The position numbers were made by a program, and so were the translations under genes. From NCBI RefSeq assembly GCF_000787775.1, contig NZ_BBPM01000001.1:267972-301781 (forward strand): a DNA stretch of 33,810 nucleotides. Direction: 5' to 3'. The DNA comes from Streptacidiphilus carbonis. Its GTDB lineage: Bacteria > Actinomycetota > Actinomycetes > Streptomycetales > Streptomycetaceae. Each line of letters starts with the position of its first letter. Position 1 is the stretch's first letter. The notes below the pieces were generated by a model. It did no database searches. It saw only the letters and a list, made by a program, of their open reading frames with translations, and was not told the DNA's origin. Below are positions 25,410 to 33,810 of the stretch, piece after piece.

Positions 25410-26413
25410 GCGGCGACGCCGACGTGGTGCTGAGCGTCGAGCACCTCAGTGTGGAGTATGCGGGGGAGCGCCCCACCCGCGCGGTCCGGGACGTCAGCTT
25501 CGAGCTGCGGCGCGGCGAGCTGCTGGGGGTGGCGGGCGAGAGCGGCTGCGGCAAGTCCACGCTGGCGTACGCGATCAGCCGGATGCTCAAGCCGCCGGCC
25601 CGGCTCACCGGTGGCCGGGTGCTGCACCGCTCGCGGGACGGGGTGGAGACGGACCTGCTGGCGCTGGAGGGGGAGGCGCTGCGGGAGTTCCGCTGGAACC
25701 GGCAGTCGATGGTGTTCCAGAGCGCGATGAACGCGCTCAATCCGGTCACCAGCGTCGGCCGCCAGTTCGACGACATCTTCCGGGCCCACCGTCCGGACTG
25801 GACCGCGGAACGCCGCCGGCAACGCGCCGGCGAACTGCTCGACCTGGTGGGCATCGACCCTGCCCGGGTGCGCAGCTTCCCGCACGAGCTCTCCGGCGGG
25901 ATGCGCCAGCGGGTGGTGATCGCCATGGCACTGGCGCTGGAGCCGGAGATCGTGATCATGGACGAGCCGACCACCGCGCTGGACGTGGTGGTCCAGCGGG
26001 AGATCCTGGACGAGGTGGAGCGGCTGCGCGAGCAGCTGGGCTTCAGCGTCGTCTTCATCACCCACGACCTCAGCCTGCTGCTGGAGATCAGCGATCGGCT
26101 GGCGGTGATGTACGCGGGGGAGTTCGTCGAGTACGCCCCGGCCGAGGGCCTGGTCAGCGCCGCCGCCCACCCCTACACCCAGGGGCTGCTGCGCTCCTTC
26201 CCCGACCTGGCCGGGGCCCGCCGGGAGCTGCGCGGGATCCCCGGCACCCCGCCCGACCTGCGCGAACAGCTGCCGGGCTGCCCCTTCGCGGCCCGCTGCG
26301 ACCAGGTCTTCGCGCCCTGCTCCGACCAGCACCCGGCCCTGCTCGACCTCGACCGGGGCACCGGCTGGAGCGCCGCCTGCCACCTCCACGGACTCCAGGG
26401 AGCCATCCGATGA
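25406..26413 (+). CDS. ABC importer ATP-binding protein, DppD/OppD type
   Basis: A 335-residue ATPase. Walker A is 'GESGCGKST', the Q-loop region 'MVFQSAMNALNPV' is typical of DppD, the signature is 'LSGGMRQR', Walker B is 'IVIMDEPTTALD', and the switch His is in 'FITHDLS'. The C-terminal oligopeptide-transporter domain has 'PYTQGLLRSFP' and the cysteine motif 'CPFAARCDQVFAPC', which in relatives can hold a 4Fe-4S cluster. It forms a heterodimer with the following ATPase. Overlaps by 4 nt at both ends support strict co-translation. Confidence 0.96.
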   Translation: MSGDADVVLSVEHLSVEYAGERPTRAVRDVSFELRRGELLGVAGESGCGKSTLAYAISRMLKPPARLTGGRVLHRSRDGVETDLLALEGEALREFRWNRQSMVFQSAMNALNPVTSVGRQFDDIFRAHRPDWTAERRRQRAGELLDLVGIDPARVRSFPHELSGGMRQRVVIAMALALEPEIVIMDEPTTALDVVVQREILDEVERLREQLGFSVVFITHDLSLLLEISDRLAVMYAGEFVEYAPAEGLVSAAAHPYTQGLLRSFPDLAGARRELRGIPGTPPDLREQLPGCPFAARCDQVFAPCSDQHPALLDLDRGTGWSAACHLHGLQGAIR

Positions 26414-27528
26414 GCACCACCACGCCACCGCAGCCGGGTGTGCCCGCGGCGGAGCCGGCCGACGCCCCGGTGCTGGAGGTGGCCGACCTCACCGTCGACT
26501 ACCCGCAGCGCGGCGGCAGGCCGCTGCGCGCCGTCGACCACCTCTCCTTCGGCCTGCGCGCCGGGCAGACCCTGGCGCTGGTGGGGGAGAGCGGCAGCGG
26601 CAAGTCCACCGTCGTGCGAGCCCTGGCCCGGCTGCAGCGGCCCAGCTCCGGGACTGTGCGGCTGGGCGGGCAGGCGCGGACCCGGGGCGACGCCTACCGT
26701 CGCGCCGTGCAGATGGTGTTCCAGGACCCCTTCGCCTCGCTCAACCCGGCCCACACCGTGGACCACCATCTGCGCCGCCCGCTGCTGGCCACCGGCCGCA
26801 CCCGGCGCGGCGCCCAGGCCGACACCGCGGTCCGGGAGCTGCTGGAGTCGGTCAACCTCACCCCCGCGGCCGACATGGCGGCCAAGCGTCCGCACGAGCT
26901 GTCCGGCGGCCAGCGGCAGCGGGTGGCCATCGCCCGCGCGCTGGCGCCCGAGCCGCGGATCCTGCTGGCCGACGAGCCGGTGTCGATGCTGGACGTCTCG
27001 ATCCGGCTGGAGATCCTCAACCTGCTGGACCAGTTGAAGCGGCGGCACGGGCTGGCGCTGCTCTATGTCACCCACGACCTGGCCACCGCACGGCACTTCT
27101 CCTCCGAGGTGATGGTGATGTACCGGGGGACGGTGGTGGAGCGGGGGCCCAGCGACGAGGTGATCCTCAACCCGGCCCACCCGTACACCCGGCTGCTGGC
27201 GGAGTCCGCGCCCAGCACCGGGGCCACCCGGGAGCAGGCCAGGACCGCGCGCCGGGAGCGCCTGGACCAGCGCGCCCGGCGCGCGGCCGAGCAGCGCGAG
27301 GCCACCACCGAGGGCGGCTGCCCGTTCCGCGGCCGCTGCCCCTCGGTGATGGACATCTGCGCCCAGCGGCCCCCGGCGGTGGAGGTGGGCGGCGGGCACC
27401 AGGCGCTGTGCTGGCTGCACAGCACGGACGTACGCACGGACGGGAGCACGGATGGCAGCACGGACGAAGGCCCGGACGAAGGCCCGGACGAAGGCACCGA
27501 AGGAAGCGTGTCCGATGCATTGACCTGA
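26410..27528 (+). CDS. ABC importer ATP-binding protein, DppF/OppF type
   Basis: A 372-residue ATPase. Walker A 'GESGSGKST', 'MVFQDPFASLNP', signature 'LSGGQRQR', Walker B 'LLADEPVSMLD' and switch 'VTHDLA' are all intact, and the C-terminal domain has 'CPFRGRCPSVMDIC'. The last 25 or so residues are an acidic Asp/Gly/Ser/Thr/Glu tail built from tandem repeats and absent from usual DppF proteins. An aliphatic/charged helix rich in Arg precedes the cysteine motif. It is the last gene of the importer; the exported GH35 follows after 83 nt on the same strand. Confidence 0.95.
   Translation: MSTTTPPQPGVPAAEPADAPVLEVADLTVDYPQRGGRPLRAVDHLSFGLRAGQTLALVGESGSGKSTVVRALARLQRPSSGTVRLGGQARTRGDAYRRAVQMVFQDPFASLNPAHTVDHHLRRPLLATGRTRRGAQADTAVRELLESVNLTPAADMAAKRPHELSGGQRQRVAIARALAPEPRILLADEPVSMLDVSIRLEILNLLDQLKRRHGLALLYVTHDLATARHFSSEVMVMYRGTVVERGPSDEVILNPAHPYTRLLAESAPSTGATREQARTARRERLDQRARRAAEQREATTEGGCPFRGRCPSVMDICAQRPPAVEVGGGHQALCWLHSTDVRTDGSTDGSTDEGPDEGPDEGTEGSVSDALT
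27463..27498. repeat. 12-bp minisatellite in the DppF-type gene 3' end
   Basis: GACGAAGGCCCG occurs at 27463-27474 and 27475-27486, with a variant at 27487-27498. Less regular GACGG-AGCAC units precede it. It encodes DEGP-type repeats in the acidic C-terminal tail. Confidence 0.7.
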
Positions 27529-27611
27529 GGTGGAGTCAGACCTACGGTCCTTGTTGGTTCTTGAGTGACCGTGGGCTGGTCTGGCGATTTATGTGCTCTG
27601 GTGGAGGATTC

Positions 27612-30608
27612 ATGGAGTTCAGCCGCAGGCGTTTCACCGTACTCGGCGGCGGTACCCTCGCCGGCCTCGCGATCGGGACCGGCCTCCCCCTGGGCGCAGG
27701 CCCGGCCGCGGCGGCGGAGGCGCCCGCCGCAGCGGCCGGGCCGACCGCGGACGGCGTCGCCGGTACCGTCGCCTTCGACCAGTACTCCCTGCTCATCGAC
27801 GGTGAGCGGGTGCCGGTCTGGTCCGGTGAGATCCACCCGTTCCGGCTGCCCAGCCCGCAGCTGTGGCCGGACGTGCTGCAGAAGCTCAGAGCGAGCGGCT
27901 TCAACACCATCAGCGTCTATGTCGCCTGGAACTACCACTCCCCGGCCCCGGGGGTCTACGACTTCACCGGGGTGCGCGATCTGGGAGCGTTCCTGGACGA
28001 CGCGGCCAGGGCCGGGCTCTATGTGATCGTCCGCCCCGGCCCCTACATCAACGCCGAGGTGGACGCCGGGGGTTACCCCGGCTGGCTGCTCGCAAGCACC
28101 GGGACGGCGCGTACCGACGATGCTGCCTACCTGGCCCACGTGGACGAGTACCTGTCCGCCGTGGACGCCGTGATCGCGCCGCGCCAGTACACCGCCGGCG
28201 GCGGCACGGTGGTGCTGTACCAGTTGGAGAACGAGTACGCCTCGTACATCTCCGGGAGCACCGGCAAGAACTACCTGGCGCACCTCTACGCCAAGGTCCG
28301 GGCCGACGGGATCACCGTGCCGCTGTTCCACAACGACAAGGGACGCAACGGCTACTGGACCCCGGGCTCCTTCCCCGCCAGCGGCCCGGACGGCGCCGAG
28401 ACCGGCCGCTACCTCTACGCCTTCGACGGCTACCCCTCGCCTTCGTCCACCCCGCCGGACTGGGGCTACTTCGGCGCCGGCGGCAGCAAGGGCGGTGCCA
28501 CCGCCAGCCCGGACACCCCCGGTTTCATGGCCGAGTTCGGCGGCGGCTGGTTCGACTGCTGGGGCGGCGCCGAGTTCGCCGGAGCCGGGTACACGGGGGC
28601 CAGGGCGACCCGCGACGCGGGCTATGAGCGGCGCTTCTACCTCACCAACCTGGCCAACGGCATCAAGATCCACAATGTCTACATGGCCTTCGGCGGAACC
28701 TCCTGGGGCTGGCTGCCCGCCCCGGTCGTCTACACCTCCTACGACTACGGCGCGGCCATCGACGAGGCCCGCAACCCCACCTCCAAGACCACCCCGATGA
28801 AGCAGATCGGCGGCCTGCTCACCGCCGTCCCCGACCTGGCCAAGCTGGACCGGGCCGCCGACACCGCGGCGGCGGACGCCACGCTGAAGGTGTATCACCT
28901 GACCAACCCCGACACCGCCGCGCACGTCTACGTGGCCCGCAACGACCACACCGCGGCCGTCAGCACCACCCTGGACCTGGCCGTCGCCGAGGGCACGCTC
29001 ACCGTGCCGCTCCAGCTCGGCGCCAAGGACGCGGTGCTGTTCGGCACCGGGCTCGCCCTGGGCTCACGGCGGATGCACCACACCACCGCCCAGCCGATGC
29101 TGCAGGGCCGGATCGGCCGCCAGGACGTCGGCCTGCTGGTCGGCCGGCCCGGCACGCCGGTGCGGCTGGCGCTGGAGTGCGCGACCCAGCCGGTCGTCAA
29201 CCTGCTCGAGGGCAGCGCGGATTGGAGCTACGACTCCAGCACCGCGCTACTCACCGTCAACGCCACCCTGAGCGGCCTGACCCGGCTGGGCGTCAGCGGC
29301 GGGGCCGACCCGGTGCCGCTGCTCCTGCTGCTGGCCGATGACGACGCCTGCGCCACCCTGTGGCCCACCCGTACCGCGACCGGGACCGCGCTGGTCCGCG
29401 GCCCGGCGCTGCTGCGCACCGCCCGCGCCAAGGGCCCGGTGCTGCAGCTGACCGGCGACACCACGGCCGCGAGCGACCTGGAGGTCTGGGCGCCCCGGGG
29501 CATCGAGCGGATCACCTGGAACGGCGAACCCGTGCAGACCCGGAGCAGCCCCTCCGGCAGCCTGGTCGCCCGGCGGGGTCTGTCCGGTCCGCCGACGATC
29601 GAGCTGCCGGAACTGGCCGGCTGGCGCAGCGCCGCCGGGAACCCGGAGTCGGCGCCCGGCTACGACGACTCGGGCTGGACGGTCGCGGACAGGACCACCA
29701 GCTTCAGCTCCACCCCGGTGCCGGCCGGCGGTCCGGTGCTGTTCGCCGACGACTACGGCTTCCACTACGGCGACGTCTGGTACCGGGCCGCCTGGACCGG
29801 GGCCAGTGACGCCGCCGCGATCCGGCTGTCGTACCAGAGCGGCACCCAGGGCCTGCTGATGGCCTGGTTGGACGGCGTCCCGCTGGGGACGCACCGGATG
29901 CCGGTGCCGACCCTGGCCCAGGCCACCACCCAGACCTGGACCGCCACCGCGTCACTGCCGCTCCCGGCGGCGCAACAGGGCGACGGCGCCCATGTGCTGT
30001 CCGTACTGGTCCGGCCGATGGGCCACTCCGAGGACGGCGGGGCGAATGACGCGCAGAAGTCGGCCCGCGGCCTGACCTCGGCCGCCTTCACGCTGAACAG
30101 CGGCAGCGCCCCGGTGCCGGTATGGCGGATCCAGGGAGCGGACACCGCCTCGGTCACGGCGGCCGACCCGTTGCGGGGCCCGCTCAACTCCGGCGGCCTG
30201 CACGGCGAGCGCAACGGCTGGCACCTGCCGCGCTTCGACGACCGGGGCTGGTCGAGGACCCGGCTCCCGGCCGCAGCGGCCGGACAGGGCGTCAGCTGGT
30301 ACCGCACCGAGTTCCGGCTGCGGATCCCGGACCACCTGGACGCCTCGCTCGGGCTCACCCTCACCGACGACCCGGCGAGGGCCTACCGGGTCCAACTGTT
30401 CCTCAACGGCTGGAACCTGGGCCAGTACATCAACGACGTCGGCCCCCAGCACACCTTTGTGCTGCCGACCGGGATCCTCGACCCGCGCGGAACCAACGCC
30501 CTGGCCCTCGCCGTCATCGCCGACGGCACCACCCCGGCCGGTCCGGGCACGGTGGAACTCACCCTGCTCGGGGCAACCGACGGCGGAGCCGGTGCTGTTG
30601 GTGATTGA
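27612..30608 (+). CDS. Tat-exported GH35 beta-galactosidase, large multidomain type
   Basis: A 998-residue secreted enzyme. 'SRRRFTVLGGG' with a hydrophobic stretch and 'AAAAEA' forms a Tat signal. The barrel follows from about residue 52, with 'RPGPYINAEV' (141-150), acid/base Glu208 in 'LENEYASY', and nucleophile Glu308 in 'FMAEFGGGW'. 'FGGTSWGW' is also typical. Several beta domains follow, including jelly rolls in the last 400 residues ('WYRAAWTG', 'WYRTEFRL', 'LFLNGWNLGQY'), like the roughly 1000-residue fungal and actinobacterial GH35 enzymes. Start ATG 27612 has GGAGG 5 nt upstream. It lies directly after the importer genes, so release of galactose-decorated oligosaccharides outside the cell before import is likely. 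No operator was seen in front of it. Confidence 0.94.
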   Translation: MEFSRRRFTVLGGGTLAGLAIGTGLPLGAGPAAAAEAPAAAAGPTADGVAGTVAFDQYSLLIDGERVPVWSGEIHPFRLPSPQLWPDVLQKLRASGFNTISVYVAWNYHSPAPGVYDFTGVRDLGAFLDDAARAGLYVIVRPGPYINAEVDAGGYPGWLLASTGTARTDDAAYLAHVDEYLSAVDAVIAPRQYTAGGGTVVLYQLENEYASYISGSTGKNYLAHLYAKVRADGITVPLFHNDKGRNGYWTPGSFPASGPDGAETGRYLYAFDGYPSPSSTPPDWGYFGAGGSKGGATASPDTPGFMAEFGGGWFDCWGGAEFAGAGYTGARATRDAGYERRFYLTNLANGIKIHNVYMAFGGTSWGWLPAPVVYTSYDYGAAIDEARNPTSKTTPMKQIGGLLTAVPDLAKLDRAADTAAADATLKVYHLTNPDTAAHVYVARNDHTAAVSTTLDLAVAEGTLTVPLQLGAKDAVLFGTGLALGSRRMHHTTAQPMLQGRIGRQDVGLLVGRPGTPVRLALECATQPVVNLLEGSADWSYDSSTALLTVNATLSGLTRLGVSGGADPVPLLLLLADDDACATLWPTRTATGTALVRGPALLRTARAKGPVLQLTGDTTAASDLEVWAPRGIERITWNGEPVQTRSSPSGSLVARRGLSGPPTIELPELAGWRSAAGNPESAPGYDDSGWTVADRTTSFSSTPVPAGGPVLFADDYGFHYGDVWYRAAWTGASDAAAIRLSYQSGTQGLLMAWLDGVPLGTHRMPVPTLAQATTQTWTATASLPLPAAQQGDGAHVLSVLVRPMGHSEDGGANDAQKSARGLTSAAFTLNSGSAPVPVWRIQGADTASVTAADPLRGPLNSGGLHGERNGWHLPRFDDRGWSRTRLPAAAAGQGVSWYRTEFRLRIPDHLDASLGLTLTDDPARAYRVQLFLNGWNLGQYINDVGPQHTFVLPTGILDPRGTNALALAVIADGTTPAGPGTVELTLLGATDGGAGAVGD

Positions 30609-30616
30609 GTGGGGCG

Positions 30617-31528
30617 ATGGACCGTACGGAGATCGATGAGGGACTGGTGCGATCGCTGCTGGAGGACCAGCATCCGGATCTGGCCGGACTGGACCTCCGG
30701 CGGGCCGCCATCGGCTGGGACAACGAACTGTGGCGTCTCGGCGACGACCTGGCGGTCCGTCTGCCGTACGCCACGGAGCGGGCCGGGGAGCTGCTGCGCA
30801 AGGAGTACCGCTGGCTGCCGGAGCTGGCCCCGCGGCTGCCGCTGCCGGTGCCGACCCCGACGCGGATCGGTGAGCCGTCCGTCCGCTTCGCCGAGCCCTG
30901 GACCGTGGTGCGCTGGGTGCCCGGCGAACCGGCCGACCGCACCCCGGTCGGTCGCGGGCCGGAGGCCGCGGACACGCTGGCGGGCTTCCTCCGGGCGCTG
31001 CACCGGCCTGCCCCCGCGGACGCGCCGCTCAGTCCGGACCGCGGGATTCCCCTCAAGGCGGTGACGGACGGGTTCGACCGGGGAGTCGAAGCCGTATCGG
31101 CCGACTGGGCCGACCGGATCGACGTCGCCGGGATGCGGAAGGTCTGGGACCAGGCCGTCGCCGCCCCCGAGTGGGACGGCCCGCCGCTGTGGATCCACGC
31201 TGACCTGCACCCCGCCAATGTGGTCGTCGCCGACGGGACGCTCGCGGGCGTGGTCGACTTCGGCGAGCTGTGCGCCGGCGATCCGGCGACGGACCTCGGA
31301 GCCGCCTGGCTGCTCCTCCCCGAGGGCGCGGCGGCGGGTTTCCTCGACACCTACGCGGTCGCGGACGAGGCGTCGGTCCGCCGCGCCCGCGGTTGGGCCC
31401 TGCGTGCCTGCCTCGGCCTGCTCTCCGTCGGCCGGGCCGGGGAGCTGGGACTCCCCGGCGGCAAGCCGAGCTGGGGGCCCGCGGGGCAGGCGGCGGTCGA
31501 ACGCGTCCTGGCCTTCGATCCGGTGTGA
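30617..31528 (+). CDS. Aminoglycoside phosphotransferase (APH)-family kinase
   Basis: A 303-residue kinase-fold protein. The catalytic loop 'HADLHPAN' has His194, Asp196 and Asn201, and 'VVDFGELCAGDPATDLG' supplies the metal-binding Asp214. 'IGWDNELWRLGDDLAVRLP' near the N-terminus is the nucleotide loop and strand with the ATP-binding region. Family members phosphorylate aminoglycosides, macrolides, choline or other small hydroxylated molecules; this substrate is unknown, and housekeeping roles are common in streptomycetes. ATG 30617 has GAGTGGGG upstream and stands 8 nt after the GH35 stop. It may be read from the same transcript by position alone. Confidence 0.88.
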   Translation: MDRTEIDEGLVRSLLEDQHPDLAGLDLRRAAIGWDNELWRLGDDLAVRLPYATERAGELLRKEYRWLPELAPRLPLPVPTPTRIGEPSVRFAEPWTVVRWVPGEPADRTPVGRGPEAADTLAGFLRALHRPAPADAPLSPDRGIPLKAVTDGFDRGVEAVSADWADRIDVAGMRKVWDQAVAAPEWDGPPLWIHADLHPANVVVADGTLAGVVDFGELCAGDPATDLGAAWLLLPEGAAAGFLDTYAVADEASVRRARGWALRACLGLLSVGRAGELGLPGGKPSWGPAGQAAVERVLAFDPV

Positions 31529-31538
31529 TCGGCCGTCA

Positions 31539-31560
31539 GTTCATCTCCTGATCACCTGTG
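31539..31560 (+). promoter_or_regulatory. Candidate PHO box (two 11-nt direct repeats)
   Basis: GTTCATCTCCT (31539-31549) is followed at once by GATCACCTGTG (31550-31560). Each has six of seven bases of the PhoP core GTTCACC and they are in the required 11-nt phase. It lies 98 nt above a secreted phosphoesterase, the expected kind of PhoP target. Confidence 0.6.
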
Positions 31561-31657
31561 ATGGGACTGTGCCCCCTGTTGCTGCCGGACAGCCTGTGCC
31601 ATCCTCCTCTACGCGCGTCCATCGGTGGCGCGTGATCGCGTCCAGGGAGGGAGCAGG

Positions 31658-33796
31658 ATGCGCAAGGGAAGAGTAGTGGCACTGGCGCTGGCCGCCGGAC
31701 TGGGGCTGGGGGCCGTCTCGGGCACCAGCGCCTCGGCTGCGGCGGGGCCGCAGCACGGGCAGGGCGGTGGCGGCAGCACCTCGGGCTGCCGGCTGTCCGC
31801 GGGCGGGCGCGACGTCAGCCATGTGATCTATCTGCAGTTCGACAATGTCCACCTGACCAGGGACAACCCACATGTCCCCTCGGACCTCGAACAGATGCCC
31901 CATCTGCTCAACTTCCTCAACAGCAACGGTGTGGTCGACAGCAACCACCACACCCCGTTGATCGCGCACACCGGCAACGACATCCTGACCTCGCTCACCG
32001 GCCTCTACGGAAGCGACCAGGGCCAGCCGGTCTCCAACGCGTACCGGTACTACAACCCGGACGGGACCACCAACTCGGCCAGCACCTTCGCGTACTGGAC
32101 CGACGGGGTGGCCGACAGCTCGGTGCCCACGCCCAGCGACTCCGCCTACACGATGACCACCCAGGCCGGGAAGAACACCCCCGCGCCGTGGACCGCGTAC
32201 ACCAAGGCCGGCTGTGACTTCGGTGCGGTGTCGGCGGCGAACACCATCCTGGAGAACACCACCGTCGACATCAACAAGGTCTTCGGCGCCACCTCACCGG
32301 AGGCGGCCGAGGCCAAGGCCGACCCCGCCAAGGCCCAGGCCGACTACGTCGGGATCGGCATCCACTGCGCCAAGGCCTCCGCGGTCTGCGCCAAGGGCGG
32401 CACCAGCGCCGACCCGCTCCCCGACGAGCCCGGCGGCTACAACGGCTACAGCGCGCTGTACGGCGCCAAGGCCGTGGACCCGGCCATCGCCGCGAACGGC
32501 GTGGTGGACTCCACCGACGGCAAGCGGATCACCGACCCGAACGGCAACCCCGGCTTCCCGGGCTTCGACGCCATGACGGCGAACAACTCCCTGGGGTACG
32601 TGGCCCAGATGCAGGAGTCCGGCGTCCCGGTCACCTACGCCTACATCTCCGACGCCCATGACCAGCACGGTGCCGACAGCGGTGCCTACGGGCCCGGCGA
32701 GGCCGGCTATGTGGCGCAGTTGAAGGCGTACGACAACGCCTTCGGCAGCTTCTTCACCCGGCTCTCCAAGGACGGCATCAACTCCTCGAACACCCTGTTC
32801 GTGGTCACCGCCGACGAGAACGACCACTTCGTGGGCGGCGCGCCCAGCCCGGCCGACTGCGACGGCGTGACCGTCCCCTGCACCTACCGGCAGATCGGCG
32901 AGGTCAACGCGAACGCCAACGGTTTGCTGGCGACCCAGCAGGGCGTCACCACCCCGTTCAAGGTGCATGCGGACTCCGCACCCAACTTCTACCTCACCGG
33001 GAACCCGGCCCAGACCGCTCCGGTGACCCGCAGCTTCGAACAGGCGTGGTCCAAGGTCACGGCGGTCAACCCGATCACCGGGACGTCCGGGAGGATCAAC
33101 AACTACCTGGCCGACCAGACCGAGATGAAGCTGTTGCACATGGTCAGCGGGGACCCGCTACGGACCCCGACCTTCACCTCGTTCGCGGACCCGAACTACT
33201 ACGTCTACGGCGGTGCCAACAACTGCGCCTCGCCGTGCGTGGCCCTCGGCCCGGCCTTCGCCTGGAACCACGGCGACTTCGCGAGCGACATCAACACCAC
33301 CTGGCTGGGCCTGGTCGGTCCGGGCGTCCGCAGGCTGGGCACCACCGGGAAGGTGTGGTCCGACCACACCGACATCAGGCCCACGATGCTGGCGCTGCTC
33401 GGGCTGAGGGACAGCTACCGCAGCGACGGGCGGGTGCTGACCGAGTTCATCGACCGCAACGCGCTGCCCGACTCGCTGGCCGACCACCTGAACGCCTACC
33501 AGCGGCTCGCCGCCGCGTACAAGCAGCTCGACGCGGGAGTCGGGTCCTTCGCGTCCGCCACGCTGGTGGCGTCCAACCGCGGGGTCTCCTCGACCAGCCC
33601 CGGCGACGCTCGGTACACCGCGACGGAGGCGAGCCTCGCCGCCCTCGGGACCGCACGGGACCGGCTGGCCGACCGGATCGTGACGCTGCTGGACGGCGCC
33701 GCGTTCCACCACGACGGCGTCGACCCGCACCGGGCCGCGGCTCTGGAGTGGCAGGCGGACCAGCTGATCCGCCAGGCCCAGCGGCTCGCCGCCTGA
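31658..33796 (+). CDS. Secreted alkaline-phosphatase-superfamily phosphoesterase
   Basis: A 712-residue exported enzyme. A Sec signal ('VVALALAAGLGLGAVSG', cleavage near 'ASAAAG') is followed by an alkaline-phosphatase/sulfatase-fold domain: 'YLQFDNVHL' with Asp62, a possible nucleophile Thr105 in 'AHTGNDIL', 'TADENDHF' and 'WSDHTDIRPTMLALLGL', which contain the metal-binding Asp and His residues. The C-terminal 100 residues are helical. It is larger than simple phosphatases of this family and is close to actinobacterial proteins annotated as phosphoesterase or nucleotide pyrophosphatase-like. Phosphodiester or phosphomonoester substrates are possible. ATG 31658 has GGGAGGGAG upstream. The preceding PHO box suggests induction on phosphate limitation. 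Confidence 0.85.
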   Translation: MRKGRVVALALAAGLGLGAVSGTSASAAAGPQHGQGGGGSTSGCRLSAGGRDVSHVIYLQFDNVHLTRDNPHVPSDLEQMPHLLNFLNSNGVVDSNHHTPLIAHTGNDILTSLTGLYGSDQGQPVSNAYRYYNPDGTTNSASTFAYWTDGVADSSVPTPSDSAYTMTTQAGKNTPAPWTAYTKAGCDFGAVSAANTILENTTVDINKVFGATSPEAAEAKADPAKAQADYVGIGIHCAKASAVCAKGGTSADPLPDEPGGYNGYSALYGAKAVDPAIAANGVVDSTDGKRITDPNGNPGFPGFDAMTANNSLGYVAQMQESGVPVTYAYISDAHDQHGADSGAYGPGEAGYVAQLKAYDNAFGSFFTRLSKDGINSSNTLFVVTADENDHFVGGAPSPADCDGVTVPCTYRQIGEVNANANGLLATQQGVTTPFKVHADSAPNFYLTGNPAQTAPVTRSFEQAWSKVTAVNPITGTSGRINNYLADQTEMKLLHMVSGDPLRTPTFTSFADPNYYVYGGANNCASPCVALGPAFAWNHGDFASDINTTWLGLVGPGVRRLGTTGKVWSDHTDIRPTMLALLGLRDSYRSDGRVLTEFIDRNALPDSLADHLNAYQRLAAAYKQLDAGVGSFASATLVASNRGVSSTSPGDARYTATEASLAALGTARDRLADRIVTLLDGAAFHHDGVDPHRAAALEWQADQLIRQAQRLAA

Positions 33797-33810
33797 CGGT
33801 TCCGTCGCGG

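Noticed and set aside
27024-27221. Possible mobile element or attachment site near the repeat-rich 3' end of the importer operon
   Set aside because: No transposase, integrase, tRNA or terminal inverted repeats were seen; base composition is uniform and the gene order is coherent.

Overview
The window is very GC-rich, with G/C at most third codon positions, GTG starts, 4-nt ATGA/GTGA gene overlaps and typical actinobacterial families. These include a DesK/NarL two-component system beside an ABC-2 exporter, a sortase-E-like surface protein, a Tat-exported GH35 and a LacI-regulated glycan locus. This points to a chromosomal segment of a Streptomycetaceae-type actinomycete; genus cannot be fixed from the sequence alone. 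No rRNA, tRNA, CRISPR array, transposase or phage gene was seen.

Left part (1-7.2 kb): the 3' end of a large FtsX-type permease, ending in a G-quadruplex-like motif; a pterin-dehydratase-like/VOC fusion protein; a cytoplasmic GH35 beta-galactosidase with its own promoter and a perfect 20-bp LacI-type palindrome; a secreted surface protein ending in a variant sortase signal; a phosphinothricin-type acetyltransferase; and a coiled-coil/basic-tail/winged-helix regulator.

Middle (7.2-17.3 kb): a response regulator/histidine kinase pair diverges from an ABC-2 exporter operon (ATPase plus two permeases). One of the permeases carries a lectin-like extracellular insert. Then follow a DUF3291 protein, a cysteine-rich HTH regulator, and an unusual junction where a serine beta-lactamase-like gene reads through the remnant of a HigB-type toxin into an XRE antitoxin gene. 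RecQ lies upstream of that junction.

Right part (17.3-30.6 kb): a glycan-utilisation locus. On the minus strand are LacI, a GH5-like hydrolase and a CE7 acetyl esterase. On the plus strand are a complete peptide/oligosaccharide-type (Dpp/Opp) ABC importer (lipoprotein, two permeases, two ATPases) and a large Tat-exported GH35. Three copies of a palindrome close to CTAAACCGGTTNAG lie at the LacI-controlled promoters and tie the genes into one regulon. The working model is that the exported GH35 trims a polymer or oligosaccharide outside, the importer takes up the product, and the signal-less esterase and GH5-like enzyme finish it inside; the inducer would release LacI. The substrate is not known.

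Right edge (30.6-33.8 kb): an aminoglycoside-phosphotransferase-family kinase and a secreted alkaline-phosphatase-superfamily phosphoesterase preceded by a good candidate PHO box.
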